A stretch of DNA of 64,000 nucleotides, taken from assembly GCF_901933205.1 (NCBI RefSeq), contig NC_044573.1:88866546-88930545 (forward strand), given 5' to 3'. A model generated the notes under the pieces. That model saw nothing but the letters and a program-made list of their open reading frames with translations. It had not been told where the DNA came from and did not search any database. This DNA comes from Camarhynchus parvulus (lineage: Eukaryota > Chordata > Aves > Passeriformes > Thraupidae). Positions 24,801-38,587 of this stretch are shown one piece after another; position 1 is the first letter of the stretch, and every line of letters begins with the position of its first letter. A program made the position numbers and the translations under genes.

Positions 24801-27800
24801 GCTGAGATGGAGAAAGGGAGTGTCAAGTCTGATGAAAAGAACAAGAAGTGGAAGAAGAGATAACAAGGGAAAAAGTGAATATGCCTTACTCATCCACAGC
24901 CAAAATCAGGGCAATAACCCAACTTGTTGCTCAGACCAGAGCACATGAGTCAAACCTGATACCATTGTTGGGAGGCAGGGAGGTCTGGGTTATTCCCAGC
25001 CAGCATAGGACCCAGGGGACAGAGGGACACAGCACTCTGGTGCTGCTGTGTTGATGCCTGCACCAGGCCTGATGGTTTGGAAGCTACCCATCACCTCCTC
25101 AGGGCAAAGAGGTGAGTCTGTGTCCTCTTGTCCTCTTGCAAGAGCAAAACCAAGTGTTCATGCAGGCCAGCTGTGTGTGTGTGCCAGAACCCTCGTGGCA
25201 CTGCTTATTTTCCACTGAAAACTAAATCCTGTCCAGGAGGTTGCTAAAATGTCAAGCTGCAAAGCAGTGCTTGGGCACTGTTATTTGTGTCTTGTCACTG
25301 TATATTGTGAGGTTGCTCTCTGTCTCTTTTACTGAAGAGCCCAGGTTAAATGCCAGGGTGACCACGATGTTTCAACTCCCTCAGGATGGGAAAGGGGATC
25401 TCCACTTGCATATCAGAAAGATTTCACCTTCCTTCCCACTGAACCTTGCCAGCCTGGAGGATTTCCTTCCCAAATTAGAAGCCTGGGGGAAAACTGATGG
25501 GAGAGAGGAGGTGCTGCCTCCAAAAACCCTTGGTGCAGTTTTGCAGGTTTTTTAAAAATAATTCCACCAGCATTACACTATAGAGGTGAGTTTTGTAGTG
25601 CAGATCTTGGCACGTGCAAATGAGAAACAATAATTAGTGATGATCTTCAAACCATGCTCCCTCCCACAAGCAGTGGTATAATTATCATTCACAGATGATT
25701 ACTCATTTTTATCTACTTTCAATATGAAAGTTAGTAAATCTGAGGCAGTGAAAGTGGGCAAGATGCTGGTGAGCTGCAACCTGATACAAACTAGGACTCA
25801 ATACAGATTGAATCCTGGTTTTCATCAGACATAAATAAAATTCTCTGGGGTAGTGAAACACACAGATTTCTCATTAAAAAAAAAACAGAGTAGCACCCTA
25901 CTGTAGTTGCAATATTTTGCAATAAATAACACTGTAAATTTATAATAATTTGCTTTCAAGGGACTATCAAATGAAAAAATAACTTCAAAACTCATAATCA
26001 CATCCCTTTAGACCCTTAGCACCGTATTTGTAAAAAGTCTCTTTTGTTTTACACTACCCAAAATATCCATGTAAATTTCAGCTCATTCCTGCTAGTTCAT
26101 TTCACTATACCCTTTTCATGCCCTGCCTTATATCTTGAGATGTTTAACTTATGGACACCAGAGATTCTAATTTCCCATACCATAGAGCCAAGAGACATGG
26201 GTAGCTGGATCTTGCAAAATCTTTTGAGGTAGAATTTATAGCAATCAGTTGTACAACCCTACACTGTCAAAACAGGTAAGCGCTGCCTTTTCCACCACAT
26301 TGTGGCAGAAAGAACTTCTCCCTGTACCTATTCTTCCTCCAGAGATTATTTATGGATATAGAAACCTTCTTTCACTATAAATATGTGTCTCAAAGAACAG
26401 AAAATGAAAAGATGATGTGATTTGCCTCCATTTGTTTTGCAGACAGCTTTTGTAGAAGCGCTGAAATGAGCTAGATTGGGTACAGAAACATAATGTTACA
26501 CTAGCATGGAGTCCTGAATGGGTTAATTCACCCAGCCAAGAACTGTAAATTCTCACTCATGGAGTTCCTGATTCCCACAGCTACACAGCCTTGTTACAGG
26601 AGTTAACTTGATTAAAGTTAGCTGACATGCTCTCCCCTGGTACATGCATGACATCTATATTAACAGAGGCAGCAAGCTTGTTTGATTGCCCCAGAGCAGC
26701 ATTTAACCACTCCAAAGCTGTGCTTCTCACCTGATCCTTTCTCAGTGCAAAGGTGCTCTTGATCCCTGGTGATATCCCAGTTTAGTAAACAGCCAGGCCT
26801 GGAAGACACGTAAACTACACACTTAACCTCTCATCTGGAAAGAAAAATACAATCTGTACCTGTTACTGACCCTTGCAACCTTCATGCTTAGCAGTCACTC
26901 TCACAGAGACATTATTCTCTGATTAATTTTTTGTTTTCGAAAACTTGTGGTTAAGACTACATTTCTTGAACTTCATATTTCTAAGTTTTTCACTACTAAA
27001 GACTTTTCCTCTGTATTTTAGGACCTACTTCAGTTTGTACACACATCTTTTCAACATGTTGTGTCACCAAAATTCCCTCTCCTCTAAGTAAATTTTTTAA
27101 GCTTTTAAATTTTCTTTTAGCCTCTGTTGTTTTATGAAGTTGACCATGTCACCAATCCCTGCTATGGATCTATTCATGCCTCAGGAAAACATGAAAACCT
27201 CAAAGACCTGGTGACAGACCCAAATCACTGGCTATCGAACAGATGGTTATGACAAGGGAAGACATTTGTCCAGGATTTTGTGCTGCTGCCAGTACCCACT
27301 GCTGCTTTTGGCCTGGCTGTTTTGCTCTTCTCTTCCCTTTTGTTCCACTGAATGGTTCAGCACGGTGCACACAGGCACAAAAGAAAAGAGCATCGACGCT
27401 GGGTATTGGCGGGTCCTGGGGCCCTTCGCAATCCTTCCTCCTACTGCTCAACCTTCCATTCAGACTATTTATTCATTGACTGTATGACTAAAACCTGCAA
27501 TCAGATAAAATGCAGGTGGGAGGACAGCTTGGATAATGAGATATGCTATCAGACATTGGCAGCTAAACTGTGCGAGATCGCTCCCTGTAATTGGTAAGGG
27601 GAGAGGGCAGACAAGTGTGTGCCATCACCAGCGCTTACAGCCCTCCTTAGGAAAACAACACTTGGGATGGTGCTTCACTGATGAGTGGCCCAGGAACAGA
27701 TATTCATGAAGCTGGTTCGTAAGGTTTAATGGTGAAGTGAAGGCACACAATATCTGAAAGGTCCTGAGCAGGCGAGTCCATCCCCCAAACTTGCAATACT

Positions 27801-30800
27801 TCCTGCAGCCACGACTCAGTCTGCCAGCAACTAAGATGAAGATCCATCCACAACAGTTCCCAGAAACATTTTGCCAAAGCAAAATAAACTGCAGCGACAT
27901 TCACCTTAAAAAACTCTAAACAAAACCACACTAATTCCAGCTGCAGAGACCATGCTGTCACAGCACTGGAAGCCTGGTGTTGAAGTGATCCCTTGTTTCT
28001 TAGCTGGGAATAGCAGAGATAGCTTCTTGGTGTTTGAAGGAAATACAGAATCACAGAAAAGGCGCTGGAGGACTCAGAAGGAGAGCGGTTCACTCTATTT
28101 CTTCTGAAAAAGTCTTTATAAACTGGAACCAGGAACAAAATAATTCAGTGTCCTCTTGGTCAGTAACAGTGTAATCTCTCTAAGTAAAAAATCTTTGTTT
28201 CTCCTTTTGAATAGTATAATGAAAAGAAAATCCATTATTCAAACTCATTTTGAATAATGTTTACTCTTAAAAAAAATTCTTGACTTCCCCTGGTTGCATT
28301 TATGTGGAGAACGGAAGAACTGTCCACAGACCTCCAGACCTCCAAGTAACTCCAGGTCCATAGACCTCTATGTAACCTTTAAAATAATATGAGGTTATTT
28401 TGAAGTTTAGTATCCTTTGAACTAATAATGTTCTATTTGTTTTGTAACTAGAAACAAAACTGCCTTATAGTGACGCTCCTCCCATGGTCTTTTGGAACAG
28501 AAATCATGCAGAACTTGTGAAATTGTTGTAAATCATGACTATTTTGCTGGAGCAAAATCCCACGTGGGGAAACTATTTTAAAAAAAAATCCTTCATTAGA
28601 AACAAGTCTGTTTCATTTGCAAACTATTAAAGCACCTCACTGGAACATCTTAAAAATTGAGGAGGAGAAGAATAAGAGGACTATGTCCAATGTAACTTGA
28701 AAGAGTTGCTGTGGGAACAGCTGGGTTTTCTTACATGCTGATAATCCTTATTTTTACTTCCTTGAGTCGAAGATCCCAACACAGTTTGCAAGCCTAATAC
28801 TTCACATATTGTACACAGGCCTGGCAGGAGGCACAGTCCACTGCCTCATTTGCTAGCACCTCCAGGGAGGCAAATGCAGTTTGTGACTAGGAGACCATGT
28901 AAAGACAGTAGGATAGACTTTTTTTGCAGCTCCTGCTGGCTGAATGCTGAGTTGGTTCTAGAAATTCAGCAGCACTGTAAGCTGCCCATGAAGTGGGTTT
29001 ATCATCTCTAGGCACATGCCTGAAATCCTATTTAATCTTTATTCATTGTGTTATGGTTTGAAGCAAACCTAAATATGATTCTAGGAGTGCAACTTTGTAG
29101 GGAAGACTTGTTCTCTGTGGTGAACAGTTACTACCTAGCCACATTTTCTGTGTCACCTGTGGCTTTAAAGACCTCTATTGTGATGATTTGGGCTTCCAGT
29201 CTTCTCTGGAGCCTGAGCTGAAGAGCCTGAGTGCTCATTCCTCATATTGATGAACTGTGCTGCTGTTCCTTGTACAGAGGATAAAGCCTCTGCATGGACT
29301 TTATACAGGTCCTACATTATTAAAGATGCTTAGGTCACTGAAAACCTGGTCCATAAAATCCCCAACTCTCATATAAAGATAGTTAAACAGTAGCTTCCTG
29401 GTGCATAAATCCCTTCTGAGTACCAGTATGAAGCTCCTAAATTAATTAGCCACTTTAGGGTTTCTTCTGAGGAGTGTTCTCAGACCTGGAGCCCTGCCAT
29501 GTAGCACAGCATGAGTGGCAGGGTCAGGAAGCTACTGACAGGAGCTGAGTCTGCTGTGGTCTGCTGTAGTTCTGATGCTTTGCATTTAAGTGACTAAGTA
29601 GAAAGAGAAGCATCTGCTTTTCAAGGTCTCCCTAATGCATTGAGAGAAAAACTTTAAGAAAAATCTGCACTGAATTCTCACCTGTGAATGTATTTTCCAC
29701 CTCAATTTCTCATATTGCTGCTAGAGACATGTCAAAGACACACAAATATTTACCAATGAATATCATTTATTCAGCTCTGGGGAAATGGTGCTATTTGCAT
29801 TTATGTGGAGACTATGACTTTATACAAGCTAAATGTCACTGTACATGCGTTGTTTTTCTAGTCAATATTTGTTTCTTGCTGCTATTCCGTGTCAGGAGAC
29901 TGATGTCAATGGAGTTTATTTAATCTCCACATGACTTGGTTCTGTACACAACTGCTCTGCAATTCATAAAGGCCTCAAATGAACAAATCTGACAGACTAA
30001 AACTTAGTAATTCTCAAAGCTCGATCTGAGATCCTTTGAAATCAATGGAAAAGTTATCACTGTGAGCAAAAAGATTTCAGATTAAGCCTTAGTGAATATA
30101 CACCCTATTTTGCACTGATAAAATAAAGGAGATGACTCACACAATGGCTCTAGACTTGCTTTGAAAGGAATATTCTGTGACTGAACAAACAGTTTTATTG
30201 TAGCAGAATGTGCTTGGGGTCCTTAATCATGTAGGGAAATGTCTCATGTTGGAGAGAAGCACTGGGCTGATGGCAGGAGCCTGCTGCCTGGGACTGTGAG
30301 CGTGGGATTTCCATCTGGGCAGTGTGCTCGCTGCAAGCACAGGAGAAATGAATTGCTGACATGTGGTGTACAGCAACATAAAGGTCAAGGACAGACTCCT
30401 GTTTAGTATGAGAAAACACTTCTTGTACAAGCCCTAGGTGCAAACCCTGCTGAGGCAGAGGCATTCAGATGTTAGACTGGCTGAGCTCTGACTTCCATGG
30501 TGGCCCAATGCACTCTCTGTTTTCCAGTTGAAGAGGGTCCAAAGTTGCTGCTGTACATTTATGGCAGTATAAGTTTGTATTTGAACTGAACTCATGTTAG
30601 CATTGCATTCTTAGGGCAAATGCTCCAGGGGTTGGGTCCTGAGCTGTGATTTGAACAAAAATTTCCAGCAAAATGTGGTCAGTAGATCCTGAAAAATCCC
30701 ATGAAAAAGAGTTCCTGCTTTTATTTCCAGAACTTTGCTGTTGGTAGTGGAAGCCATGAGCTGAGCTGACAGCACTTACAAACAATTTTTCGGTTTCCCA

Positions 30801-33045
30801 AATAAAATAGCCACTGCATTTACATAATCCAGGGCCTTAGCAATAGCCATGTCTAGCTGTAGCTTTCAAATGAAGACATACTTTTCCCCTGAAACCCTTG
30901 GAATACACACAACCAAGCTAAAATGTTTACTTTTGTGAATTGCTAGGAATAATTAAACTACGTGTCTGCTTTTGGAGACTTTTAGTTGCAAATAAGCTCA
31001 CATGACTGGCACTTTAATTACTTATCTGGAGCATAATATAAACACAGAATAAGCAAAAAAACATTATGAAAACTATTCGACGTCAACTGTTTCAGACATG
31101 TCATTATACGAATTAGTGATAGTTTGCTGTCAAAAACCATAGGCACACTAACTCACAGATACAACACACATATGGAGTAATTACAAAATTTCACTCACTA
31201 CAAAGATTGAGTTGTCCTTTAGCAGGTGCAATAAAATATGATGAATCAAAGTCTGCTGAAAGTAGTATACATTAAAATAGCAGGAATTGGTATGTGTGAT
31301 GCAGAAAGAAAAAGGGCAATGCCTCTGTTTTTCAGCTACAAACTGTATATACCAAATTTATACTTTCCTCTTCTATAGTGAATAGATTATACTGAATACA
31401 GAAGACTGTGGTTTATGCTAATAAGATTCTATGATGACCAGCACATCATAGCCCTTTTAACCTGAAAAATATTTATGTGACCATTTGTCCTGCCCTGGGT
31501 TGGATTTTGCTGCAGCAGTTCATACTCAAAACAATTAAGATATATTAATATCATGCTAACAAGAACAGGGTCATGGGAAAAAAGAATTAACCAGAATTCC
31601 ACCTCAGTGCTCCCCCAGGTGCTTCTCTCAGTGGTAGAAGACTGATTTTAAGGGCATAATATATTTCACACCTACTGTGTGAAATATTTTTTTTCTCACT
31701 AAGAACAATATTAATTTTTGGATTAAACCAGAATACTTTAATCAGCAGCACAAGCAAAGCTTCGATTTATTCTGCCTCAGAAATGAAGGGGAAGATGAGG
31801 GGATGGAAGACGTTTGTCTCTTTTGCTTTACCAGACACCTGCTTCAGGAAGCTTGGGTAGATACAGGCTTGGGTAGAACTTATTTGGGATCAAAGGTAAA
31901 TATAGCAAAGTGTCTTAAAATTAATCAGTTCTATAACATTAAAGCAGCATACATTCTCTAACTCACAGAGGCACTAAAAACGTGTGCATTGTGTATGTTT
32001 TGTACATACACAATTACTGTGAAATTGTACAACCAGTATGTTATTCCTTAAATACTTAAAGAAAGTGCATGGACCTGAAGATCCTCATCAGTTTGAGAAT
32101 TTGGATTCTAATCATGAATGCCACAGCTGTGCTGACTCATCTGCCCCCCAGGTAACAAAAAGAAAGGAGCTGACATTACATGATCTCTGTTCACCCCAGA
32201 AAGGGCTGGAACAACACTTTCACAGCATTTGAGGCTTCCTCATCCCACGTGGGAAGAGTGGCTGCCTCACTTCCTGGGTCCTGTCAGCTTTGCAGCTGAT
32301 ACCTAGCCCAGCATTACCTGCAGTGGGAGATGCTGGGCAGCATCCACACAGATAACAGCTCTAATCCTTTCTGAACAGGCTGCCAGGCCCGACACCCCTC
32401 CTGCTTTGTTAAAGGTTCACACTGCTCACTAGGCAACACTTCTTCTCTGTCTCTAAAGCAAACATTTACCAACCTGGGTGACATTAACTGGACAGAGTTA
32501 GATTCTGAACAGGATGGTCCTGAAGACTCTACCAGGCAGAAAAAAATCTCCTCTGTCAAAACTTGTGCAAGGTAAATATTCTTCCTTCACATAGGAGAGT
32601 CTCTAGGGCATTGTACCAATGAAACAGAGTAGACTTTGGGTTAAGAAAAGGAGCTGCTGTGATTCTGTGTCACTGATATCTGGGTTTATTTCTGGGCTTA
32701 TATGATACACCACTTATGATACAGAATTTAGAATTCTGAAGTCACCAAAACAGAATATGTCGAAAGGAATGTGGAACTGTGACTGGCCTTTGCAGGAGGG
32801 CTCTACCCCTGCTGGAACATCTCCTCAGCACACCTGCCTAAGAGCTCAGGGCGTTCTGTTTGTCCTGTCCTGCTGAGAACTTCATCAGTGAGCCCAAGGC
32901 ACTTTCTGCAGGGAGGTGGTTCTGGCCCTGCGCCACCTTCACACACTGAGGAAGGACATGAGAGGTTCAGAGGCAGACTCTGACATGTCGTGGCTGTCCT
33001 CTGTTATCCTTTGTCTCCAGCTGCAGCATCCTTGGTGGCATTGAG
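24801..33045. other. Intronic or intergenic DNA, no feature recognised
   Basis: Mostly AT-rich single-copy-looking DNA with no recognised coding exon. At about 28.04-28.11 kb the words cagaatcacagaaaaggcgc and ggaggactc vaguely recall a CR1 end but are too short to call. Overlapping open frames at 27.2-28.1 kb are shorter than 150 codons and unrecognised. Confidence 0.55.
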
Positions 33046-33291
33046 CCACAAAATAGTTAAGTTAGAAAAGACCTTTGAGATTGAGTCCAACTTTTGACTG
33101 GATGCTACCATTCCACTACCATGGAACTAAGCACCATGTCCAGTCTTTCCTTAAGCAGTTCCAGAGACAATAACTCCACCACTTTCCTAGGAAACCAGTT
33201 CCAAAGTCAACAACCCTTTCTGTGAAGAAATTCCTTCTAATGTCCAGTCTGAATCACTCCTGGAACATCTTGAGATTATATCCTCTTGTAT
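33046..33291 (-). mobile_element. CR1 LINE, 3' portion (split by an LTR)
   Basis: The reverse complement of the CR1 3' region begins near cacaaaatagttaagttaga. It continues through ccaacttttgactggatgct, tccaccactttcctagg and caaccctttctgtgaagaaa. It breaks off at cctcttgt, where an LTR is inserted, and resumes at 33700. The CR1 parts add up to about 826 bp without the insertion. Confidence 0.9.
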
Positions 33292-33699
33292 TGTATATGC
33301 AAGGTGCTCTGTGGCAGGAATGAATGATGAATCTGACTCCATGTTCTCAGAAGGCTAATTTATTACTTTATGATACTGTATTATATTAAAGAATGCTAGA
33401 CTAAACTATACAGAAAGGATACTTACAGAAGCTAAAAAGATAATAATGAAAACTCGTGACTCTTTCCAGAGCCCCAACACAGCTTGGCTGTAATTGGCCA
33501 ATGAGTCAAAATAATTCACAGCAGAAACCAATGAAACAACCACCTGTTGGATAAACAATCTCCAAACACATTCCACATGTGAGCACAACAAAGGAGAAGC
33601 AAATGAGATAAGATTGTTTTCCTTTTTCTCTGAGGCTTCTCAGCTTCCCAGGACAAAAAACCTGGGCAAAGGGATTTTTCAGAAAATATGAATGTGACA
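33292..33699 (-). mobile_element. Solo LTR, ERVK-like passerine endogenous retrovirus, nested in CR1
   Basis: The 408-bp element has TG at its 5' end and CA at its 3' end on the minus strand (TGTCACATTC ... TATACA). It carries a minus-strand AATAAA at 33364-33359, about 70 bases from its 3' end, as expected for the R/U5 region of an LTR. The sequence order resembles an LTR family abundant in songbirds that I associate with class II (ERVK-type) elements. It interrupts a continuous CR1 sequence, so it inserted later than the CR1. Flanks are ctcttgtat and ctcctgtgc, similar but not an exact duplication. No internal gag/pol/env sequence is present, so this is a solo LTR left by recombination. Confidence 0.82.
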
Positions 33700-34280
33700 C
33701 TCCTGTGCTGTTGCAGGTTCCCTGGGAAAAGAAGCCAAGACCCACCTGGATACAACTGCCTGAAAGGAGGTTGTAGAGAGTGATAAGGTCATCCCTGAGC
33801 CTCCTTTTCTCCAAGCTGAATAACCCTCCTCCCTCAGCTGCTCCTCATAGGACTCGACCCTTCACCAACTTGCTCCAGTATCAAGAAGTCCTTTTTAAGG
33901 TGAGGGCTGGACACAGCAGTTGAGGTGCAGCCTCACCAGTGCTGAGTGCAGGGGGCTGGCCACCGTCCTGCTCCTGCTGGCCACACAGCTGCTGATCCAG
34001 GCCAGGCACCATTGGTTTTCTTCACCACCTGGGCACACACTGGTTCCTGTTCAGCTGCTGTTGACCAGCACCCCAAGGTCCTTTTCCACTGGGCAGCTTT
34101 CCAGCCACTCTTCCCCCAGCCTGTAGCACTGCGTGGGGATGTTGTGTCTGAATGACAGGACCTGGCACTTGGCCTTGTTGAATGCCATATAATTGGATTT
34201 GGCCCATTGATCCAGCCTCTCCAGATCCTGCTGCAGAGCCTCCTTACCCTGCAGCAGATTCACACTCCTGCCCAACAAGG
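33700..34280 (-). mobile_element. CR1 LINE, 5'-ward portion with ORF2 C-terminus
   Basis: CR1 sequence resumes after the LTR with ctgttgcaggttccctggga and ctggatacaactgcctgaaa. It continues leftwards along the element into its coding region (for example gcctcaccagtgctgagtgc and tggccacacagctgctgatcc). The fragment ends at about 34280 in cccaacaagg, which is the 5' truncation of this copy. Confidence 0.9.
34051..34278 (-). pseudogene. CR1 ORF2 remnant (C-terminal reverse transcriptase region)
   Basis: A 75-codon open stretch on the minus strand contains the peptides LERLDQWAKSN, FNKAKCQVLSF, YRLGEEWLES and EKDLGVLVNSS. These are characteristic of the segment near the end of the CR1 ORF2 polyprotein, C-terminal to the reverse transcriptase catalytic core. 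The catalytic motif itself is not present because the copy is truncated. The frame is lost soon afterwards, and the rest of the C-terminal coding region is broken by substitutions and indels. It is a dead fragment with no expected product. Confidence 0.85.
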
Positions 34281-37200
34281 AGATGGGTCATGTCTGGGCT
34301 GCCCCTTCCCAAGAGACCTTTAATCTCCTGAACAATCATTTCATGTGATCCTTCACATGGCACAACATACTTGCAGGTGACTAACCTGTCTTTTACATTT
34401 GGAGAAGGAGGTTGGACTTATTACAAGAAAATACAAGATGGAACCAGCCACCTAATCTTATTCTAGTTTAAATAAAAATGCATATCTACCTGGGAAAGTT
34501 TTTTTAGATAAGAATGAATAATGTTAAATTAATGACAGCAGCATCAGTACCACATCTCATCTGGGCAGCATCTGAAGTGACTGGCTTTTCTTAGGTAAGC
34601 TTCAGCTACATATGTTTGTTCCCAACATGCCTGTTTTGCCACAGCCACCTGCTACCTGCTGTGGCACGTAAGCCCATCTGACCAAAGGCTGACAGACATG
34701 GACTGCATCCTGTGATGCCCTAGCTCCTGTGAGAAGCCAGGTCCCGCCATCCTGTGGGCTCGGGACACCAGTGAGTCACTGTTCTCTGGCTAAGCACTAT
34801 TACAGGGCACAAGCAGCAGGACAAGCTGTGGGGGTAGTATATCACATTCCTCACAAACCACAAAACACAACAGGGAGATACCTCTGGCTAAATTCCTGGC
34901 AAGATGCACCAAACTTCTGTGCAGCCTGAGCAACCCCAAAGCTCATGTCCCAGAAGAGGATGTGTCTGTGGGTGGCTGAAGGTTGGGTCTTCCCTCTTGC
35001 ACACCCACTCTTTGTGGGGATGACCAGGCCATAGGTCCCTTGTGGCTCTCCCCATAGTGGTGAGGGCACTGCTTCACTTAGGACCATAATGGAAGACGAG
35101 AAGCAGCCAAATGCTCTGGAAGCATTGCACTGCCTGTTGCTGCAGAGGTGCTGGTGACACAGACACTGCTCAGCTGGCACAGCATTTCTCAGAGGTGGTT
35201 GCAAAAGAGAGGCTGAAACCTGGACATCTCCAGGTTATTGCAGCAAATTAAATATGATGACACATAATAGACAGTTTTATATGCTCTATTAACTCTATTA
35301 GACCTTTGAATTTGAATAATTTATTGCTGGATTCTACACAGCACAGATAAAGTTCCAAACATCCTCTGATTTTGTGACTTTGAAGAGGTCTTGGTGTCAA
35401 AGATACATCCAGTAAGAGCCAGTAGGAGCTGAAAGTTTATTCTGGAGGTTGTCCCAACCATGTCAAAGGAGCAGCTGTAGCCTTTAGGACTAGTTGTCTT
35501 TTGTCACGCTGACACGGTTGCCACACTTGGTAGGAAACGCCATTCCAAAAGAGTGTTGAAGTTCTGTGGAGACTGTCCAGCAAGTTGTGCTCTTCTCAGT
35601 GACCGTGTGTGAAGCACCCCATGTTTCAAATCAGTTTGTTTTGCTTCTCACCCAGCAATCTGCTGGAGCAGCAGAGAGATTGTAGAGAAGATGACCTGGT
35701 TGTAGAGAAGATGACCTCCTGCATACTCATGTTGGTGGAGTCACTGTCTGCTTCATCTGTTGCTGAAGGGTGACAAACACACCTGAGGGCTGAGTGCCTG
35801 CAGGAGCAAAGTGAGGCAGTTCAGAAGTTATCTGTAAGTGTTTCTCTGCAGTGGTCACAAACAGGAATGCTTGTGCTCCTCCTCGTGCTCCTCTGCACTG
35901 AGACGCGCAGGCACTCACCTTTAATGGATGATTCTTCTTGGATGAATTTGCTAATGGCTCCAGTTGTGTCACTCATGAAGCTCATCTTCATGATTTCTGA
36001 AAGACCTCATTAACACTGCATTAGAATCCTGACGGCTTTCATTCACTGAATTATTTAATTACTTAAATTTTTAAGCATATGAGAATACCTTTTAAGTCAA
36101 ATGTGACCTTCTGGTCTTCTTTGAGAGGGGCTGACCTTGAGCATGCTTCAGGAGGCTTTTGCAGCCTTGCTTCTGTCTTCACATGTGCTCTCACTGCAGC
36201 ATTTCAGCCTTGCAACCTTCACAAAAAGGTGTTGTTGAGGGAAGCAGCATGTTAAGTGGTTTTCTTTTTTGTGATTTATCCAAGTGCCTGTTTGCTCCCA
36301 CATGCTGTGAGTGGATAATAGCAGTTCTCAATCAAAGTTAAAATTACTAACGCTCTTGTCTGTGGAAAATTTAGTGCAGGAAAGAAAAAAAGGTTAATGA
36401 TGCTGCTATACTACCAATCTTACTACAGTTTGTCTTCATCCCTGCCTCTTTGTGAGCGTTATTGTATTGACAGGTTATTCCACTTGATCTCTCTGCTGAA
36501 ACCAATGTGAGGCAACTGTATCTGACATTTTGTTAAGATGGTGAAACTAGCATAAAAAAAGCCATGTAAACAGAAAAACAATGGTTTTTTCCTAACACTA
36601 TGTTCATAATCCAGTAAACACCACAACTCAGCAGTGTGCTGACAGCACAGTGATTAGCACAGAGAATTACTCCATCCTCCTCTTGAATATAAGCTTACAG
36701 CAATAAATTTTGCCTATGTATTTCCTCATAGCTGGAAGCTGTTGAAATTATTTGGCACAGGATGTTGGAGTAGCTTAAAAAAAATAGCAACAACAGCAGC
36801 CAGTCTCACTTCAAGTTACTGACATTTCACTGTCCATCTGCAGTTCTGTCATATGGAGGCAACGTACCATCATTTCTCTTTTTCTAATTGTGTTCACCCC
36901 AGGGTTCTTTTGTGGCACAAGTTATGACTACTTTTTAATTGTAGTCTGCTACAACCTTTTGCCAGTGTAAAAGGGCAGAGAGTTGATGCTTTCACTTATA
37001 TATTCTCAGTCTTCTACTGAACGCATTTAATTTATGGAAACTGGAAAATGGGACAGCATTAGGGTTTCATATATTCATGTACAAAAGTCATTTTTAGTTG
37101 AGATAGATGAACTCTGATGGATTACACAGTGTGAAATTATATGCTTCAAATTATATGGTGTAGTGATGGAGTGTTTTGACCAAGTCACGCTAGGCTCCTT

Positions 37201-38587
37201 ATCTCTAAAGGTCTTACATCAGGCATCTGAAACCACTCTTGGGTACTTAATCAAAACCAGACTGCTTTTTAGGGGTCATCAGCATGCACAGACCAGTGCC
37301 CAAATGACTGTCTGTATAGTGAGGGTACCTTAAAAGACTGCTTGCTAGGTAGTCTGGGCTCAAGCCCCCCTTTTGTGTGCCTGGTCTCTGACACACGGAA
37401 ACCTCCAGCAGACGGATGAAGTTACCTTTTGGATGCCTCATGCCCAGCCAGAATGCCACGGAATACTGCAAGTTCCCTGTGGTGCTTTAGAGAATAATTG
37501 GCAAATTTCAAAGTTTACCCTTAAGATATAGTCGTGTTCAAAGACTGTCCTCCTCTGCATCTTGGATGTCTTCAGTGTGCCCTTGTGTACTTACCCTTGT
37601 GCTGCATGGAAGCTTTGCTGTCATGCTGGCTCATGTTCTCCAGATATGCAGACATGTGCCCTTGAGATCACTCCATACCTTCCTTTCATGAGACTAACAC
37701 AGAGATCTTGGCAAATATCAGTTTTCACACAAATTTTGGAAAACTCACTCCCAAATCTTCCAATCCCAGTTTTCCCAAGACTCCACATTTGCTGGAGTCT
37801 TGCCACAACACAAACCTTCAGCACAAACCTAACATGAAATGGGACAGTGCTTCCAGAGGCAGTTGCTGGATCTGTTGTCATGCTGAAGATGAGACACGTA
37901 TTTAGTTCCCAGTGAATCACCCTCCATGATTCCTGCATGGAACCAGCACAGATATGGGCTCAGGGGCTCCAGGTAAGGTGCTGCCCTTAGCCCTGGGTCT
38001 CTCTGGGTGTGTTTGCCTTAGGAGCCAAAAAGGAAGCTAATTTAAAGCATGTGATCTGGCACCCCTCAGACACTTTTTGCCTTAATTATATTTACATAGG
38101 AGTAACAACAAATAGAAGGAAAACTGTTCTTATTAGCACAGCTTGACATTCCCAGTGCATTAGCACATGAAATTATCTGGTGACAGAGTAAATAAGCGAC
38201 AAGTTACTTTAAAAATGCTTTTACAACCAATTCTAAGATGTTTACATCTCAAAAGTGACCTGTTATTTGCAAAAACAACCCCATCAACTAAAATGAGGGT
38301 TTCAATAGAATCATATAAATGTTTCAAAGTATCAAGTTGAAGTACTCAGCACAACTGGATTTGAATATGCCTTTTCATTTTCATCTAAGGTCCTACAATA
38401 ACTGGACTGCCTCCATAGTATAGCAGCCAGGAGCAAGTCTCTCGGCAGGAGCCCTCTGCTTTTCCGGAGGCAGAACAGCTTCCCTGCTGAACCCAAAGGT
38501 TCTTGAGAGCCCTTAAAGAACACCCAACTTTGTGACCCTTCTGGAGGCCCCATGGACTGAAGCTGGATGTTGTCCAGTTGTGGCAGT
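34281..38587. other. Intronic or intergenic DNA, no feature recognised
   Basis: Largely AT-rich DNA. A 20-bp-period tandem duplication lies at 35681-35717. The stretch 36.3-37.2 kb is AT-rich and repeat-free in appearance. No coding exon was recognised. Confidence 0.55.
35681..35717. repeat. 20-bp-period tandem duplication
   Basis: The 17-mer tgtagagaagatgacct occurs at 35681-35697 and again at 35701-35717, separated by ggt. This is an exact local duplication with period 20. Confidence 0.9.

Noticed and set aside
27710..27720. ggttcgtaa resembling a tRNA T-loop
   Set aside because: No matching acceptor stem, D-arm or anticodon arm could be placed around it.
28041..28110. Possible CR1 terminus (cagaatcacagaa)
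   Set aside because: Only about 15 bases fit; the following sequence does not match the expected CR1 order.
27200..28138. Cluster of overlapping frames suggestive of a processed pseudogene
   Set aside because: No peptide was recognised and there is no poly(A) tail or flanking duplication.
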